From Adiantum capillus-veneris (lineage: Eukaryota; Streptophyta; Polypodiopsida; Polypodiales; Pteridaceae), in NCBI GenBank assembly GCA_014529385.2, contig CM043944.1, forward strand, positions 176,362,740-176,426,739: a stretch of DNA of 64,000 nucleotides, read 5' to 3'. Positions within the stretch are counted from its first letter, which is position 1; the number at the start of each line of letters is the position of its first letter. The notes beneath the pieces are model-generated. The model saw only the letters and a program-made list of their open reading frames with translations. It had not been told where the DNA came from and searched no databases. This document shows positions 37,393 to 48,275 of this stretch, one piece after another. The position numbers and the translations under genes were made by a program.

Positions 37393-37526
37393 TAAAGTTC
37401 TGCTACCTCAACAAGTCTGGGCGGACAAGGATGTTGCAACGGGGATAGTTCCTACGAAGTGAAAATTTGTCTGCTGCTCTTCTTCTCCTCTCTGCGCGCG
37501 TAGGTTGACGATGGATCGGCAATTAC

Positions 37527-40265
37527 ATGCAGCAGTTAGAGAGGAAGCTGCAACGTCGTTTGAAGGAGTGCGTGGAGAAGAAGGATGTGCTAGGGGGCAG
37601 GCAGGTACAAGAGCTTATCACGCGAAGTGGACTGGACTCTCATCCCCTGATAACGCCCCTCCTCATCCGCCTTTGTGTCCTTTCGAGACGCTTAGAAGAC
37701 GCCCATCAACTCTTCAATGCTCGTCCGGAAACACAACCCTCTTCTTGGTATGCCATTCTCCATGCCTACTCCAAGCTTGGCCCTGCGACTACTACGCTCT
37801 CTCTCTTCCAGCAAATGCTTCATCACTGTGTGGATCCGCATCCTCATGCTTTTGCGGCTGCTCTCAAGGCATGCTCTTCCTCCTCCTCTCTGGATCTAGG
37901 CATGGTCGTCCATGTGCACATTGTAGAAAGTGGCTTCGAGGCACATGGCTATCTCGGCAGCGCCCTGGTCGATATGTATGTCAAATGCATCAGATTGCAA
38001 GATGCACGGAATGTGTTTGACCACTATTCAGGCAAGAATGTATTCTTGTTTACAGCTCTCATTTCTGGCCTCGCTGAGGATGGCCAAGCGTACGAAGCCC
38101 TTGCCTTGTTTGTGCAAATGCAGCAGCAAGGTCTGCATCCAAGTCATGTGACATATATCTGTGTACTAAAGGCATGCTCTATTGCAGTAGCCATAGATTT
38201 AGGTAGACTTTGTCATTCTCAACTCACAGAAGGAATCCCTCAGTTTATGGATGATGAAGCTATTGGAAACACACTTATCGACATGTATGGAAAGTGTGGG
38301 AGTGTTGAAGATGCAAAGAGCATATTCATTGTGATGCCCAACCGGAACGTGGTGACATGGAGTACACTGCTTGCTAGTTACAATGTACAAGTGGATCAGG
38401 AGGCAGTGTTCTACATCTTTCAGCAAATGCTTCAGGAGGGCATTGAACCTGGACTTGTCACCTATGTAGGCATTTTGAGTGCCTGCCTCAATTGGCAAGC
38501 TCAAGCCAAGGGAAAATGCATCCATTCCATTCTTGTGATTGTTCCTCATGGTAATGACGATTTTGTTGGGAATGCACTTGTCAATATGTATGCCAAGTGC
38601 GGAAACCTCCAAGAAGCACGTAGGGTTTTTGACAAGTTGCAAAAGCTCAATGTAGTCATATGGAGTACCATGCTTGAAGCATACGCTGAGCATGGAGATC
38701 TGGAAGAGGTCTTTATCCTTTTCACACAAATGCTACAAGATGGCATTGACCCTGACAAGGTCTTATTTGGTTCTATTTTGAAGGTTTGTACAAAGGTAGC
38801 TGCCTTAGACTGGGGCAGGTATCTGCATGCCTTGATAGTTGAGTTTGGATGTGAAATAGAGGTGTTTCTAGCAAGCAGTGTACTTGACATGTATTCTAAA
38901 TGTGGACAGATTGAAGATGGGCATCGTGTGTTCAACAAAACACCCAAGAGAAATGTGGCCACATGGACTGCGTTGTTAAGTGGCTATGCTCGACTCAGGT
39001 GCTACGAGGAGGTCCTCTCATTGTACCTTCAAATGCAAAAAGATGGTTTGGTCCCGGATGATTTTGCACTTACTGCAGTACTCAAGGCTTCTTCTATCAA
39101 AGGTTCTACTGATGAAGGAGAGCTTGTAAACGAGCAGGCTCGTCAGCATTGTAGTGAGAATAGTCTTGTCTTGGTAGGAACTCTTATAAACCATTATGTA
39201 GCGTGTGGTAAGATCGAGGATGCACTTGAGATGTTTGACCAACTGGGTACCCGACATGCTTCCGCATGGCAAGCAATGATTGCAGGACTCTGTCAATACG
39301 GTCATTTCCAGGCAGCTCTTTGGCTGTTTCAGCAAATGAGGCAACAGGGGTTAGAAGTAGACATTGCTACTTATGTTAATGTATTGAAGTCTTGTACTAA
39401 AATGGCAGCTTTAGAGCAGGGAAAGTTTGTCCATGCTCAGATGGACCAAAAAGTATGTGAAGCAGATTGCTTTCTGGGAAATACTTTGATTGATATGTAC
39501 TTCAAATGTGGTTGTATTGTAAATGCAGAAATGGTCTTTAACAGATTAGAAAAACGAGATGTGGTGGTATGGAGCTCCATGATTGCCGGGCTTGCTGAAA
39601 ATAACGATTATCAAACAGCTCTGCAGCATTTCGAGGCAATGCAGGCTGCTGGCTTGGAGCCAAATGAGGTGACATATGTTTCTCTGCTTTGTGCTTGTAG
39701 TAATAGAGGCCTGATAGATGAGGGTTGCCACCACTTTGAGTCTATGAAATTGGAGTATGAGATAAGTCCAACTCTTGATCATTACAACTGCATGGTGGAC
39801 CTTTGTGGTCGTGTTGGTTTCCTAAGAGAGGCAAGAGATCTATTGCTGACTATGCCTGCTCCTCCTGATTTGGTTGCATGGATCTGCCTTCTGTCTCATT
39901 GTAGGACACATGGACGCGTGGAGATAGGAAGAATGTGCTATGAGAACTTACTCAGGATTGATGAAAGCCATGCGTCAAGCTATGAGTTAATGTTTAAGCT
40001 TTATGTTGAAACCGGTCACTTCAATGAAGCCAAGGAAGTGCAGGAAAGAAGGAGACGTGCACATGCACAAAAAAAAGCTGCAATGGCCTTCATTGAGACT
40101 AACAACAAGGTGAGCAGCTTCCCGGCGGGAGGCACGGGACATGAACTATACCATGACATAATGTGGAGGCTGCAAAAGGTTAGCAAGCACATAAGAGAAA
40201 TCGGATTCATACCCCTTGTGGATTCTGTGCCACCACCCGACAACGTACTGTATGAAGTCACGTGA
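37527..40265 (+). CDS. PLS-class PPR protein with E/E+ tail, 912 aa
   Basis: Long uninterrupted ORF without introns. Almost the whole protein is PPR repeats of P, L and S type, from about residue 45 to 780; typical blocks are ALVDMYVKC, DARNVFD, NVVTWSTLLASY and GIEPGLVTYVGILSAC. After HYNCMVDLCGR (about residue 750) comes an E-type tail (WICLLSHCRTHGRVEIG…) and an E+-like segment with FIETNNKVSSFPAGG. It stops where a DYW deaminase domain would begin, with no HSE or CxxCH zinc site. Such proteins bind organelle RNA and recruit a separate DYW partner for C-to-U editing; target and organelle are unknown. The ATG at 37527 is chosen because an upstream ATG at 37511 is in another frame. No clear transit peptide is visible in the first 40 residues (basic, few Ser). 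The gene is convergent with a broken PPR-DYW gene 1.4 kb away. Confidence 0.93.
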   Translation: MQQLERKLQRRLKECVEKKDVLGGRQVQELITRSGLDSHPLITPLLIRLCVLSRRLEDAHQLFNARPETQPSSWYAILHAYSKLGPATTTLSLFQQMLHHCVDPHPHAFAAALKACSSSSSLDLGMVVHVHIVESGFEAHGYLGSALVDMYVKCIRLQDARNVFDHYSGKNVFLFTALISGLAEDGQAYEALALFVQMQQQGLHPSHVTYICVLKACSIAVAIDLGRLCHSQLTEGIPQFMDDEAIGNTLIDMYGKCGSVEDAKSIFIVMPNRNVVTWSTLLASYNVQVDQEAVFYIFQQMLQEGIEPGLVTYVGILSACLNWQAQAKGKCIHSILVIVPHGNDDFVGNALVNMYAKCGNLQEARRVFDKLQKLNVVIWSTMLEAYAEHGDLEEVFILFTQMLQDGIDPDKVLFGSILKVCTKVAALDWGRYLHALIVEFGCEIEVFLASSVLDMYSKCGQIEDGHRVFNKTPKRNVATWTALLSGYARLRCYEEVLSLYLQMQKDGLVPDDFALTAVLKASSIKGSTDEGELVNEQARQHCSENSLVLVGTLINHYVACGKIEDALEMFDQLGTRHASAWQAMIAGLCQYGHFQAALWLFQQMRQQGLEVDIATYVNVLKSCTKMAALEQGKFVHAQMDQKVCEADCFLGNTLIDMYFKCGCIVNAEMVFNRLEKRDVVVWSSMIAGLAENNDYQTALQHFEAMQAAGLEPNEVTYVSLLCACSNRGLIDEGCHHFESMKLEYEISPTLDHYNCMVDLCGRVGFLREARDLLLTMPAPPDLVAWICLLSHCRTHGRVEIGRMCYENLLRIDESHASSYELMFKLYVETGHFNEAKEVQERRRRAHAQKKAAMAFIETNNKVSSFPAGGTGHELYHDIMWRLQKVSKHIREIGFIPLVDSVPPPDNVLYEVT

Positions 40266-41661
40266 TATGATTATTCTCACAAGCTGGGGCAGTGCATCAA
40301 CTGACTGCATTGTCTTTAACCTGTCAAAGCTGGCTGGACCCCTTATGTCCTTCCATCTGGGTCACGATGTCTATCTTCAAGTGTGCCTGGTAAACTTACA
40401 GACACACAAATTGACTATTCTCAGTCATTAATCCAGTAAATTGGTTCAGAACATTTGAGTTTTACTTCCTAATGCCTTGAGCTCTTTACGTGAGCTTATA
40501 TGTCATCAAGTTACCCTCTTGAAAGAGAGTAGTAGTGAAGGCAGAGTTTAAGAAACCATACCTACTCAGGTAGCTAGGACCTAGATTTGGGCGATGGGCA
40601 AAGGAGCGTAGTCTTGAACCCTATTTTCCTTGTGGTCACTGCTTGGCTTGGCAGGGAGCTCACAGGTTGAGGCTAGTTGTGTGAGGATTTAGGGTAGTGC
40701 TTTTGTTTAAATTGCTCAGCTTTCATTGCTGAATCCCATGCCATTGCATCAGTCAAAGATTTCTTGGTTAAATTTGGCTTCAAGAGGTTGTCTGTGTCAG
40801 GAGAAGGTCTGTTTTAGTGATAATGAGATGTGAGTTTGTAGACTTGAAATGTTGTCGAAAAGTATTTAGCACAGAACTTGTGAAGGCATCAAAGATATTC
40901 AAAAGGAATATCTTTAACTTTAGAACCATTAGAGAAGAAGGCCCAAAGATTGAAATTTCAATTATCCACTATTAATCCCAAAATTCCTCATAATCATTTT
41001 TAGAAATGGTAGCTCATCAATTCGCAGTTGGAGCATCAAGTGAATCATCCAGGAATTGAAGAAAGCATAGTTAGAATCTGCAGCCACAACTTCATCCTTC
41101 AAGAAATCATACTTCATAAAGCCTTTTACTGTCTCCCATCTTCGTTCAACATCAGTGACTCCACGATAGGGAATCCAAGAATTTATCGATCATAGTCATA
41201 TATCTGCATTTGAAATCAGATCAGCTGTATAATTGGCTATAGCAGATTGGTCGACTTGCAAATCTGAGGCATTGATAATTGTCTTTCTACTGTGGTCCTG
41301 AAGAGAATACAATTCACTTCCATCTTTGAACACATGGATGGTATGTCCTTGAAAGCTATTGATTGGATCATACCAATGCTGGCCAACTATCATGTCCTCC
41401 TGTGGGGATCACAAACTGCAATTGCCGAACAGCAACATGAGTTTAAAGTGATCTAACTGCTAGTTCGACGTCATATCAATGATGGGTTTTTGGGTTGACA
41501 GTTGCTTTATTCATGGATCCTTTTGCACAAGAAACATTTAGTCGTGGATCATTTGGCTCAAACATTTTTGTTCTTGACAATATGGGATTCACATGCTTCA
41601 ATTTCAAGTATGCTGAAGAACAAGATGCTCTCACTTAAAGAATTTAACCTGAATTGAATGT
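40266..41661. other. Between convergent PPR genes; no gene recognised
   Basis: Probably holds the 3' end of the upstream PPR transcript. Minus-strand frames near 41400-41190 (VFKDGSELYSLQDHSRK…) and 41600-41480 look protein-like but are short, broken and unrecognised. They could be remains of the opposing gene's 3' side. Confidence 0.4.
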
Positions 41662-43953
41662 TTAAATATAGGAACATAGATTGACACTAATTGTTTTCTT
41701 GTGTATGTGACAAAAATCTTCTGAAGAATTTTTCTTTCTTTTGCTATTTGAAATGGAACGTACCGAGTTATGACAAGCAGAACACACCGGAGGGAACTTT
41801 GGTGATTCTACTTTCTTTGCCTTGGGAAGTCCTAAAGCAAATGCCAGCCTCTCACAATGTTCACAAAACACGGGGTTTGTTTGGTCCCTTGTTGGGTCCA
41901 CACGCAGATCTGTCTGTGTGTCTAAGTTAAGGTCAACCTTCTGTGTCTGTGTATCGCCAGATGAACATTTCCCCAACATCAAGAAGTTTCTTGATGCAGG
42001 CTTAACACTGTCTTTTGTCGTAGCCACGTGGTTCCGGTGTTGATGTCCTATGGTGGTGTTGCCAAAAACTCTGCAAAAGCGATGTTTGTGAAATATCATC
42101 AGGTAACATTGGCATGGTATGAATCACATCTTTAGCCGACCTTAAAGAGCCTGAACGACCCAAGAGATCCATCATGACCGTGTAGTTTTCAATACTCGGC
42201 TCCACATCAGGGTCTTCAGTCAGGCACCGAAAATGTTCATGCCCCTTTGTGAACTGTCCTATGGAAGTGCAACCGGAAATAATACTTGTGTAAATTGCAT
42301 CGGACGGCCTCAACCCTTGTTGCTGCATCTCTTTCAAGCAATCAATGGCCATCTTGAATTCTTTACAAAAGACATAGCCTCCAATAAGCGCTCCCCATGA
42401 TACTACATCCCTAATCGTTAGGCAGTTGAAAACCTTTCGAGCATCCTCAAGGCACAAATTTTTCGAATAGAAGTTCACCAAAGTGGTGCCAACCTGAGCA
42501 TCAGCATTGAAATTGCGTACAGTAAGCTGATGGTGCAAAGTCTTACCCAATTCTAAATCTCCTACATCTACACATGCTTTCAATGCGCATACACATGCTG
42601 CTTCATCAGGGGGTACACCCTCATGCTGCATGCTAAGAAAAGATTCAAGGGCAAGCCGACCATGCCCATAGTAAGAATACCCTGCTATCAATGCACCCCA
42701 AGACTCTGTACTCCTGATAGATAGATGATTTAAGACATTCCGAGCTTCAAGCAGGAGGCCACTTTTGGCATACATATTTACAAGAGCGCTTCCAATCACC
42801 AAATTCAATTCCAGTTTTCTCTTGATGATACGATCATGTATAAATTTGCCTTGTTCAATAAATCCTGCAATGATACATGCTCCTAAAATGGAAGAGAAGG
42901 TAGCCTCATCTGGAAGTACCTTCTCCTCTTGCATTTTTATGTAGTACTTAAGGGCTGAGGCATGCTGCTCATGGTGAATGAATCCATCTATAATGGCACT
43001 CCATGATACCACAGTGATCGCTCTGCCTCCTTTATACTGCCACACTTGCTATACATGTCGACAAGCGCATTGCCCACTGTTACGTCAGAGATGAGATCCA
43101 TGCGTATGATCTTATCATGTGCCAACCGACCAAGAATTAGGTTTTCTAGAGATGGACAAGCCTTCAGTATACATAAGATAGTGACCTTGTTGGGACTTAC
43201 GGCTTGACGTTCCATCTTCTGGAGCATGTCATGGGCCATAACATTGTCTCCATACTGTACATATCCAGAGAGCATTGCATTCCATGGAACCACAGACTTA
43301 TGGTGCACCTTCACAAAGAGAGTCCATGCTTCTTCTAGAATTCCGCATTTAGCATACATATCAATCAGGGAGCTTGCCAGCATGGTGTCTGCTTCCATGC
43401 CCGCTCGGCATATTTGATTGTGTATGAGCATGCCATCTTTAAAACCTGCTATGCTGCTGCAAGCTTTAAGAGCACTCAAGAAAGTTACTCTGTTTGGTGT
43501 TAGTCCTGCCAGAAGTGCTTCTTGGAAAAGCTCAAGAGCGATGACTCCATGCCCTTGCTCTGCATATCCCCCAATCAATGCACTCCATGACACAACACTC
43601 TGTGTTGGTAGTTTGTCGAACAAACATTGAGCATCATCAAGGCTTTCACATTTCACATACAAGCTCAATGTTGCATTTCCAATGGTCCTATCTGCTTCCA
43701 AGCTGTTCTCTATGACTATGCCATGGACGAGCTTACCTTGATCTGCGAATCGCAAACGCGAGCAAGCTTTGAGAGCACAAAGAGCTGCAACCCTGTCAAC
43801 AGGCACACTTGCTTGGAGCATTTTGATGAAAAGTTCAAAGGCTGAGAGGAAATCGCCATGTTGCACATGCGAATGCAGAGCTGAACACATCACGCCATGC
43901 GTAGAGCTGCAAGCAGTAGTTGGTAGCAACAGCTCGAATGGGATTGTTCGCAA
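41662..43953 (-). pseudogene. Broken PLS-DYW PPR gene
   Basis: The minus frame 43953-42988 holds clear PPR repeats (ALSLYVKCESLDDAQCLFDKLP, ALVDMYSKCGSIKEA). The frame 43045-42002 continues them (VVSWSAIIDGF, ALVNMYAKSGLLLEA, ending MMDLLGRSGSLRSAKDVIHTMP). At 43045-42988 the frame changes and the stretch between KEA and VVSWS is too short, so about 8-10 residues were deleted. The frame 42099-41662 has the end of a DYW deaminase domain: CEHCERLAFALGL, matching the catalytic HxE block, and VCSACHNSV, matching the CxxCH zinc site. The domain's start is missing and no terminal DYW is present. No in-frame ATG precedes 43953; the 5' end seems lost. DYW domains carry out organelle RNA editing; this copy is very unlikely to. 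Confidence 0.85.
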
Positions 43954-44489
43954 GCATAAGGCGGACTCACCTCGTAGAAAACCCCCTGACAGAACAGTAG
44001 CTTGGGTGTTCTCAAGTCAGCAGGACAAGTAATCGGGAGGGATGAACACAGGCCAGTACGGGGACCTCGAGCTTGATAAGTTGTTTGCCCGCTGATTCTG
44101 TATTAGATGTGCTCTGCGGGCGGCTCATGTGAACAGTGATGTTTTCGGCCTGCCCCAAAGGGAGGAGGCCTTAGTGGTCGTTTCCCTTTTTGCTAATGTT
44201 TCTTTTTAAAAAATAAAAAATAAAATGGTTATCGTGTTCTTGGCAAGATAGAAGGGGGCTTTGATGCCGTGTTCTTATTGGACGTTGTAATTTTCTTGAG
44301 GGTGAGCTAGGGTTAGGGGAAATATATCATTGAGCGCTCATTTCATTGAGGGAGTCGAGGTAGTGGCAGCTCTACTGCTGTGGCTGGTTCTTAGCTCCAG
44401 CTCTATGCCCCCTCCACAGCTAGACACACACACACACACAGACTCACTCACCCACACCTTTCTGCCCTCTCTACAGGCGTTGCAGAGAG
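43954..44489. other. No gene recognised
   Basis: Upstream side of the broken PPR gene. I searched in frame for a start codon and found a stop (TGA near 44022) before any ATG. Otherwise unique-looking, with a short (CA)n near 44428. Confidence 0.45.
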
Positions 44490-44737
44490 GTCGCCCTTGA
44501 GCGGGGCTTTCTGGGTTGCAGCCGGGGGGTTGGTTTGAATGGGAGGTATCCGCACACAGAGAGGAAGAAATATTGTGCACTTCGCACTCCCATGGGATGT
44601 GCACCAGTTGCAGCAGGTCGCCCTTGTGCAGGCTGTCTCGCGTTGAGTCGGCAAGTCGCCCTTGAGCGGGGCTTTCTGGGCTGCAGTCGGGGGCTTGGTT
44701 TGAAGGGGAGGTATCTGCACACAGAGAGCATCATGTG
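44490..44737. repeat. Direct repeat, period about 165 bases
   Basis: GTCGCCCTTGAGCGGGGCTT occurs at 44490 and 44655. Both continue through TTCTGGG(T/C)TGCAG, CTTGGTTTGAA/TTGGTTTGAA and GGGAGGTATC(C/T)GCACACAGAGAG. A third partial match, GTCGCCCTTGTGCAGG, lies near 44618. The minus strand has frames running through both copies, but with no recognisable domain. Confidence 0.75.
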
Positions 44738-44830
44738 AGATGCGCACACAATGAGAGTGTCACGCTTGAAGAAGATGGGCTGGGTGTGCGTTTCTGTGGC
44801 GAGTTTGATTTTTTAATTGTGTATCGTGCG

Positions 44831-44990
<160 letters not shown>

Positions 44991-45138
44991 CGCATGGTCT
45001 GCGTGCTCTCCACATTTCCTGATTTTGGGGTTGCTGGCACGTGGGGCTCTGTCTTGCGCTTTTGCTTCTGTGCGTGGTCTCTCATGAAAGATGAGCACTG
45101 AGTATTCTTTGGTTTCTGCAAAAGATAGATAGAGATAG

Positions 45139-45201
45139 CAAGAGAGAGAGAGAGAGAGAGAGAAAGAAAGGCTTGTTTTCTTATTCCTGGATGCATTTCT
45201 G

Positions 45202-45255
<54 letters not shown>
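45139..45255. repeat. Two (GA)n arrays
   Basis: GA runs at about 45139-45163 and 45206-45255, separated by about 42 bases, 150 bases from the large compound array. Confidence 0.95.
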
Positions 45256-45261
<6 letters not shown>

Positions 45262-47149
45262 TTAATGAGTATGTATGATCTATTCTGCTACTTGGTATGT
45301 TGTCATGTAGTGGATTTTGCTGCTTTATTAGGTATGCCTTCATGCATCAGAGTTTGCAAGGCCATGTTACACTCTAATATGTTCCATGTTTGCAGATACA
45401 TTCAACGCAATTACAAGGTTGATGTTGCCATGCCATTACTAGACGTCGGCTCCCTCAGAATACCGAATCTGCTCCCTTTCCTCCTCTGGTCATGAGCCTC
45501 GCCTACAGACAAGTCTCAATGGTGGTATGCATGAGCTGGTCTGCTTGATTATCGGAAGCATCGACGAGCATCGAGTTATCTACCCTCTTTGCCTTGCACT
45601 ATATATGTCTAGATTCCCCCTGCTAGCCAATACTCTGGTGTAAGAGAATGCACATCTTCTCTTTTGCCCGCACATTATTAATGTTGATGTGTCTCCGTCC
45701 CTTTCCCTGCCATTAAATGTTATGTTTGTTTCGAAGTACTTTGGATTTTCTCCAATCTTTTGATGGATTATCTAGTATGAAAATTGATAGGTTTTAAAGT
45801 AGGCGGTTTTGAAAAATGAGTTTTTGTGTAGTAATTTAATGATCATGGTTTGTCATGTTAATCAAGAAAGACATAAGGTTCTGCTATGATGGGTGTTCAT
45901 GACTTTGGATATTTTCCAAAGCCTATGTTTCACAGTGTGTTTACACATTGCCTGAGCAAGCCTTGGGATTGGGAGTACATAACTGTCTGGGAGTGAGAGT
46001 TTTATGTAAGTCACTTCTTGCTTTTCAAGAAATCGACTTTAGAAATTTGAATATTAACTCACTTAGATTACTCCTTGAGATTTTATTTTGAAAAGGGGGA
46101 GATTGGCAATCCAGAGGTTATGGATCTAAGAGAAATGTATTCGAATATTCTTACAATAAACTTTGTTAATCCGAGATAAATTAACAAAAAAAGAAAATTG
46201 AAGTTCTTATTGCTCATCTTTATTTTTAATCCAATGTAATCAAGTAGGGAAGAGAGTGCTATCACATCATTGTGGAGAGCAAAGGCATTTAAGAAGGGAC
46301 TCATAGAAGAATATAACGCATATTATTCAATATTTAATATTTAAATAATATGGTTTTGTGCATATAATGTCTTGAAACCCATTAAAAGAATTTTATTTTT
46401 GAAAAATAAATTTATCCTATTTCTTGAGGCCCTTTTATTAAAAGATAGATTTCAGGAGCTAAAACTAGGTGTGAAAAGGGCTTTACCCTAACTTACCTCT
46501 TGTCTTTATAAAAAGATAGAAGCCTCTATCTTCCTTACAATTGTTGCACGTTTTTGCTCTGCCAGCATCTTTACTTAGTACCTTTTGGTGCTTAGTTACC
46601 TTCATAGCTTTCTTAATATAGCTCATTTTATACATGCTTGTGTTATTAGCTTGTGCAAGGTTGGGCATTAGCCTTGCTAGTGAATCTCTGCTACATAGCC
46701 ATTACAAGCTCTTGCAAGGTTGTTGGTGCATATTAATCGCTACAGCTTCTAAACATCTTCCATTAAGCTCCCAATGGATTTTTCCATGAATGGTTGGCAA
46801 CTTGCTCAATTTATCTTGCTTCCTTGATCTTGAATCTATTGAATCTTAGTCTTTGTTCTCATCAGACGTGGAAAGTTATCTGTTATTCAACGAGGACCTT
46901 GCTGACATATCTGAAACAAATAAGAAGGAAGCGAAAATACTTTTCGCTTCGTCATTTCTTGATTTCAAGCCTTCACTCGCTGTTGGGGTTTAGGCTAGTA
47001 CATCACCGTCCAAGTTTCTTAGCCCAATTTGCAAGCTAAAAAAGTATTTGCCCTCTAGATCAATCAAAAAGGCTCTCTCCATTGTTAGAGGTAATTTTGT
47101 GTTTGCAATGGGTTTTTTTGTTTTGAGGTTGACATTGCCTCTTGTGTAG
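45256..47149. other. No gene recognised
   Basis: AT-rich DNA. Several possible GT/AG splice-like signals occur but no coding blocks I can recognise. Coding traces of the RPA1-like fragment may begin near 47150. Confidence 0.4.
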
Positions 47150-47820
47150 GTCGCACAAATGATGGTTCTTGTTCAGTTCCTAACAGTTGTCAAGGATTTG
47201 AATGAAGTTTCGCTTGTGGGAAAGTTGGAAGCCAAGGCATCGAAAAAGTTGAGCCTTTTTCTGAAATTTTTAGTTCTCAGCTTGCTCTTGTGAAGCCCCT
47301 TCCATTACTGCTAGTTCCGAGCTTTCTGGTTCTATCTTCTCTCGGTTTGCATTTGAGGGTAAAATCCTTGTTAAGTATGGAACTTATAAAGTCCAAAAAG
47401 CTGCCTATATATGTTCTTAAAAGCTGATTTAACCGATAGGCTAGCTAATCATACTATCACGTTCGTCGTTAGTGAAATATATATCTCTCAGTTTGTGGAG
47501 TCATTTGAAGTGGGTGATTTTGTGCGCATAGAGGGTGTTGCTACGAGAAAGAGAAACGCTAATGATGGGGGAACATCTCCTTTCTCTTTGTATGCCGACG
47601 CTACCACCTCCATTGTGAAGGGTGAACCATTCGATTGCATCTTAGCCTTGTTTCCTGAGCACAAAATCAAGGAGTTGGTAGATCAAGATTCTTCTTTGGT
47701 GGATATTGTACTGATCATAGCGTTCACTGCGGTGCAAGTTGAAAACATTGCAAAAAGTGACGGTACAAGTTCTTCTTTGCTGACTATCGTTGACGGTCCT
47801 GAATTCACCGATAGAGCTAG
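47150..47820 (+). pseudogene. RPA1-like OB-fold fragment
   Basis: The frame from an ATG at 47411 gives about 135 residues before retroelement sequence begins. Key blocks are FEVGDFVRIEGVATRKRN, SPFSLYADATTSI, DSSLVDIVLIIAF and SLLTIVDGPEF. In order and spacing these recall the two middle OB folds of the large RPA subunit: 'GkvYyis', the 'n.yeltl…tt.i' strand, the 'sLVDviG' linker, and a 'l.l.D..g' strand. Weaker traces upstream to 47150 are in other frames, so introns or decay are possible. RPA binds single-stranded DNA in replication and repair; plant Helitrons also carry RPA-like genes. The fragment is cut at about 47820 by a chromovirus end. The identification rests on pattern only. Confidence 0.4.
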
Positions 47821-48088
47821 TGTGAGTATCTTTGTGTTAAGCGGTTACATGGGGACGACAACGTCATTGACCAATAGGTTTTGGTTGATTACATTGAACC
47901 TCCTACCTTACGGCATGAACCTGAACGTGTTCTGGATTATCATGAGTTGCGTACACGACATCAAGTATGACAACAAGCCTTAATCAAGTGGAAAGACCGA
48001 CCTGAAGAAGGCGCCACTTGGGAAAAACATTAGTGTTCTTAAGAAGAAGTTTCCCACTTTTGTTTTTGAGGATGAAAACTCTTCTTAA
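47821..48088 (+). pseudogene. Chromovirus polyprotein 3' end with chromodomain
   Basis: The frame beginning near 47845 reads GDDNVIDQ, stop, VLVDYIEPPTLRHEPERVL, DYHELRTRH, then ALIKWKDRPEEGATWE and, after a one-base slip in the A run near 48030, ISVLKKKFPTFVFED. 'KWK…P.E.ATWE' is the typical chromodomain end of chromovirus integrases, which guides integration to particular chromatin. Stops at about 47869 and 47926 and the slip make it dead. A polypurine tract and LTR follow immediately. The 573-base open frame that runs across the junction joins unrelated sequences and is not a real gene. Confidence 0.8.
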
Positions 48089-48275
48089 GGGGGGAGTAAT
48101 GTCTGGACAAGGGTCCTGTAACCTAAGGAGTAGGATGGTCATGGACTATGGCCAAGGGTTGGGCTAGACAGTGTGGACAGGAGATCCGTCTAGGGCAAGG
48201 GGCTAGGAGCCCGCCTATATAATGGGAGGTTGGGAGGAGGATCTTCAGTTTAGTTTTCCCTAGTTCTTACACGAT
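48089..48275 (+). mobile_element. Polypurine tract and truncated 3' LTR of chromovirus
   Basis: GGGGGGAGTAA (48089-48099) precedes an LTR starting TGTCTGGACAAGGG at 48100. A TATA-like CCTATATAATGG lies near 48216. The LTR breaks off at about 48275, where Tat gag sequence begins (GTATCAACCTCCAAG) without an LTR end. This points to recombination or template switching rather than a simple insertion. Confidence 0.75.

Noticed and set aside
37505-38020. 171-codon frame overlapping the PPR start
   Set aside because: A shadow frame of the PPR gene; the PPR frame has continuous repeat motifs from its first 50 codons.
38199-38962. Minus-strand frames of 138 and 176 codons in the PPR gene
   Set aside because: Antisense shadows of the PPR repeats; no recognisable motif.
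47411-47983. A single 190-codon gene
   Set aside because: The last third is out-of-frame chromovirus integrase sequence, so the open frame crosses a junction between two unrelated sequences.
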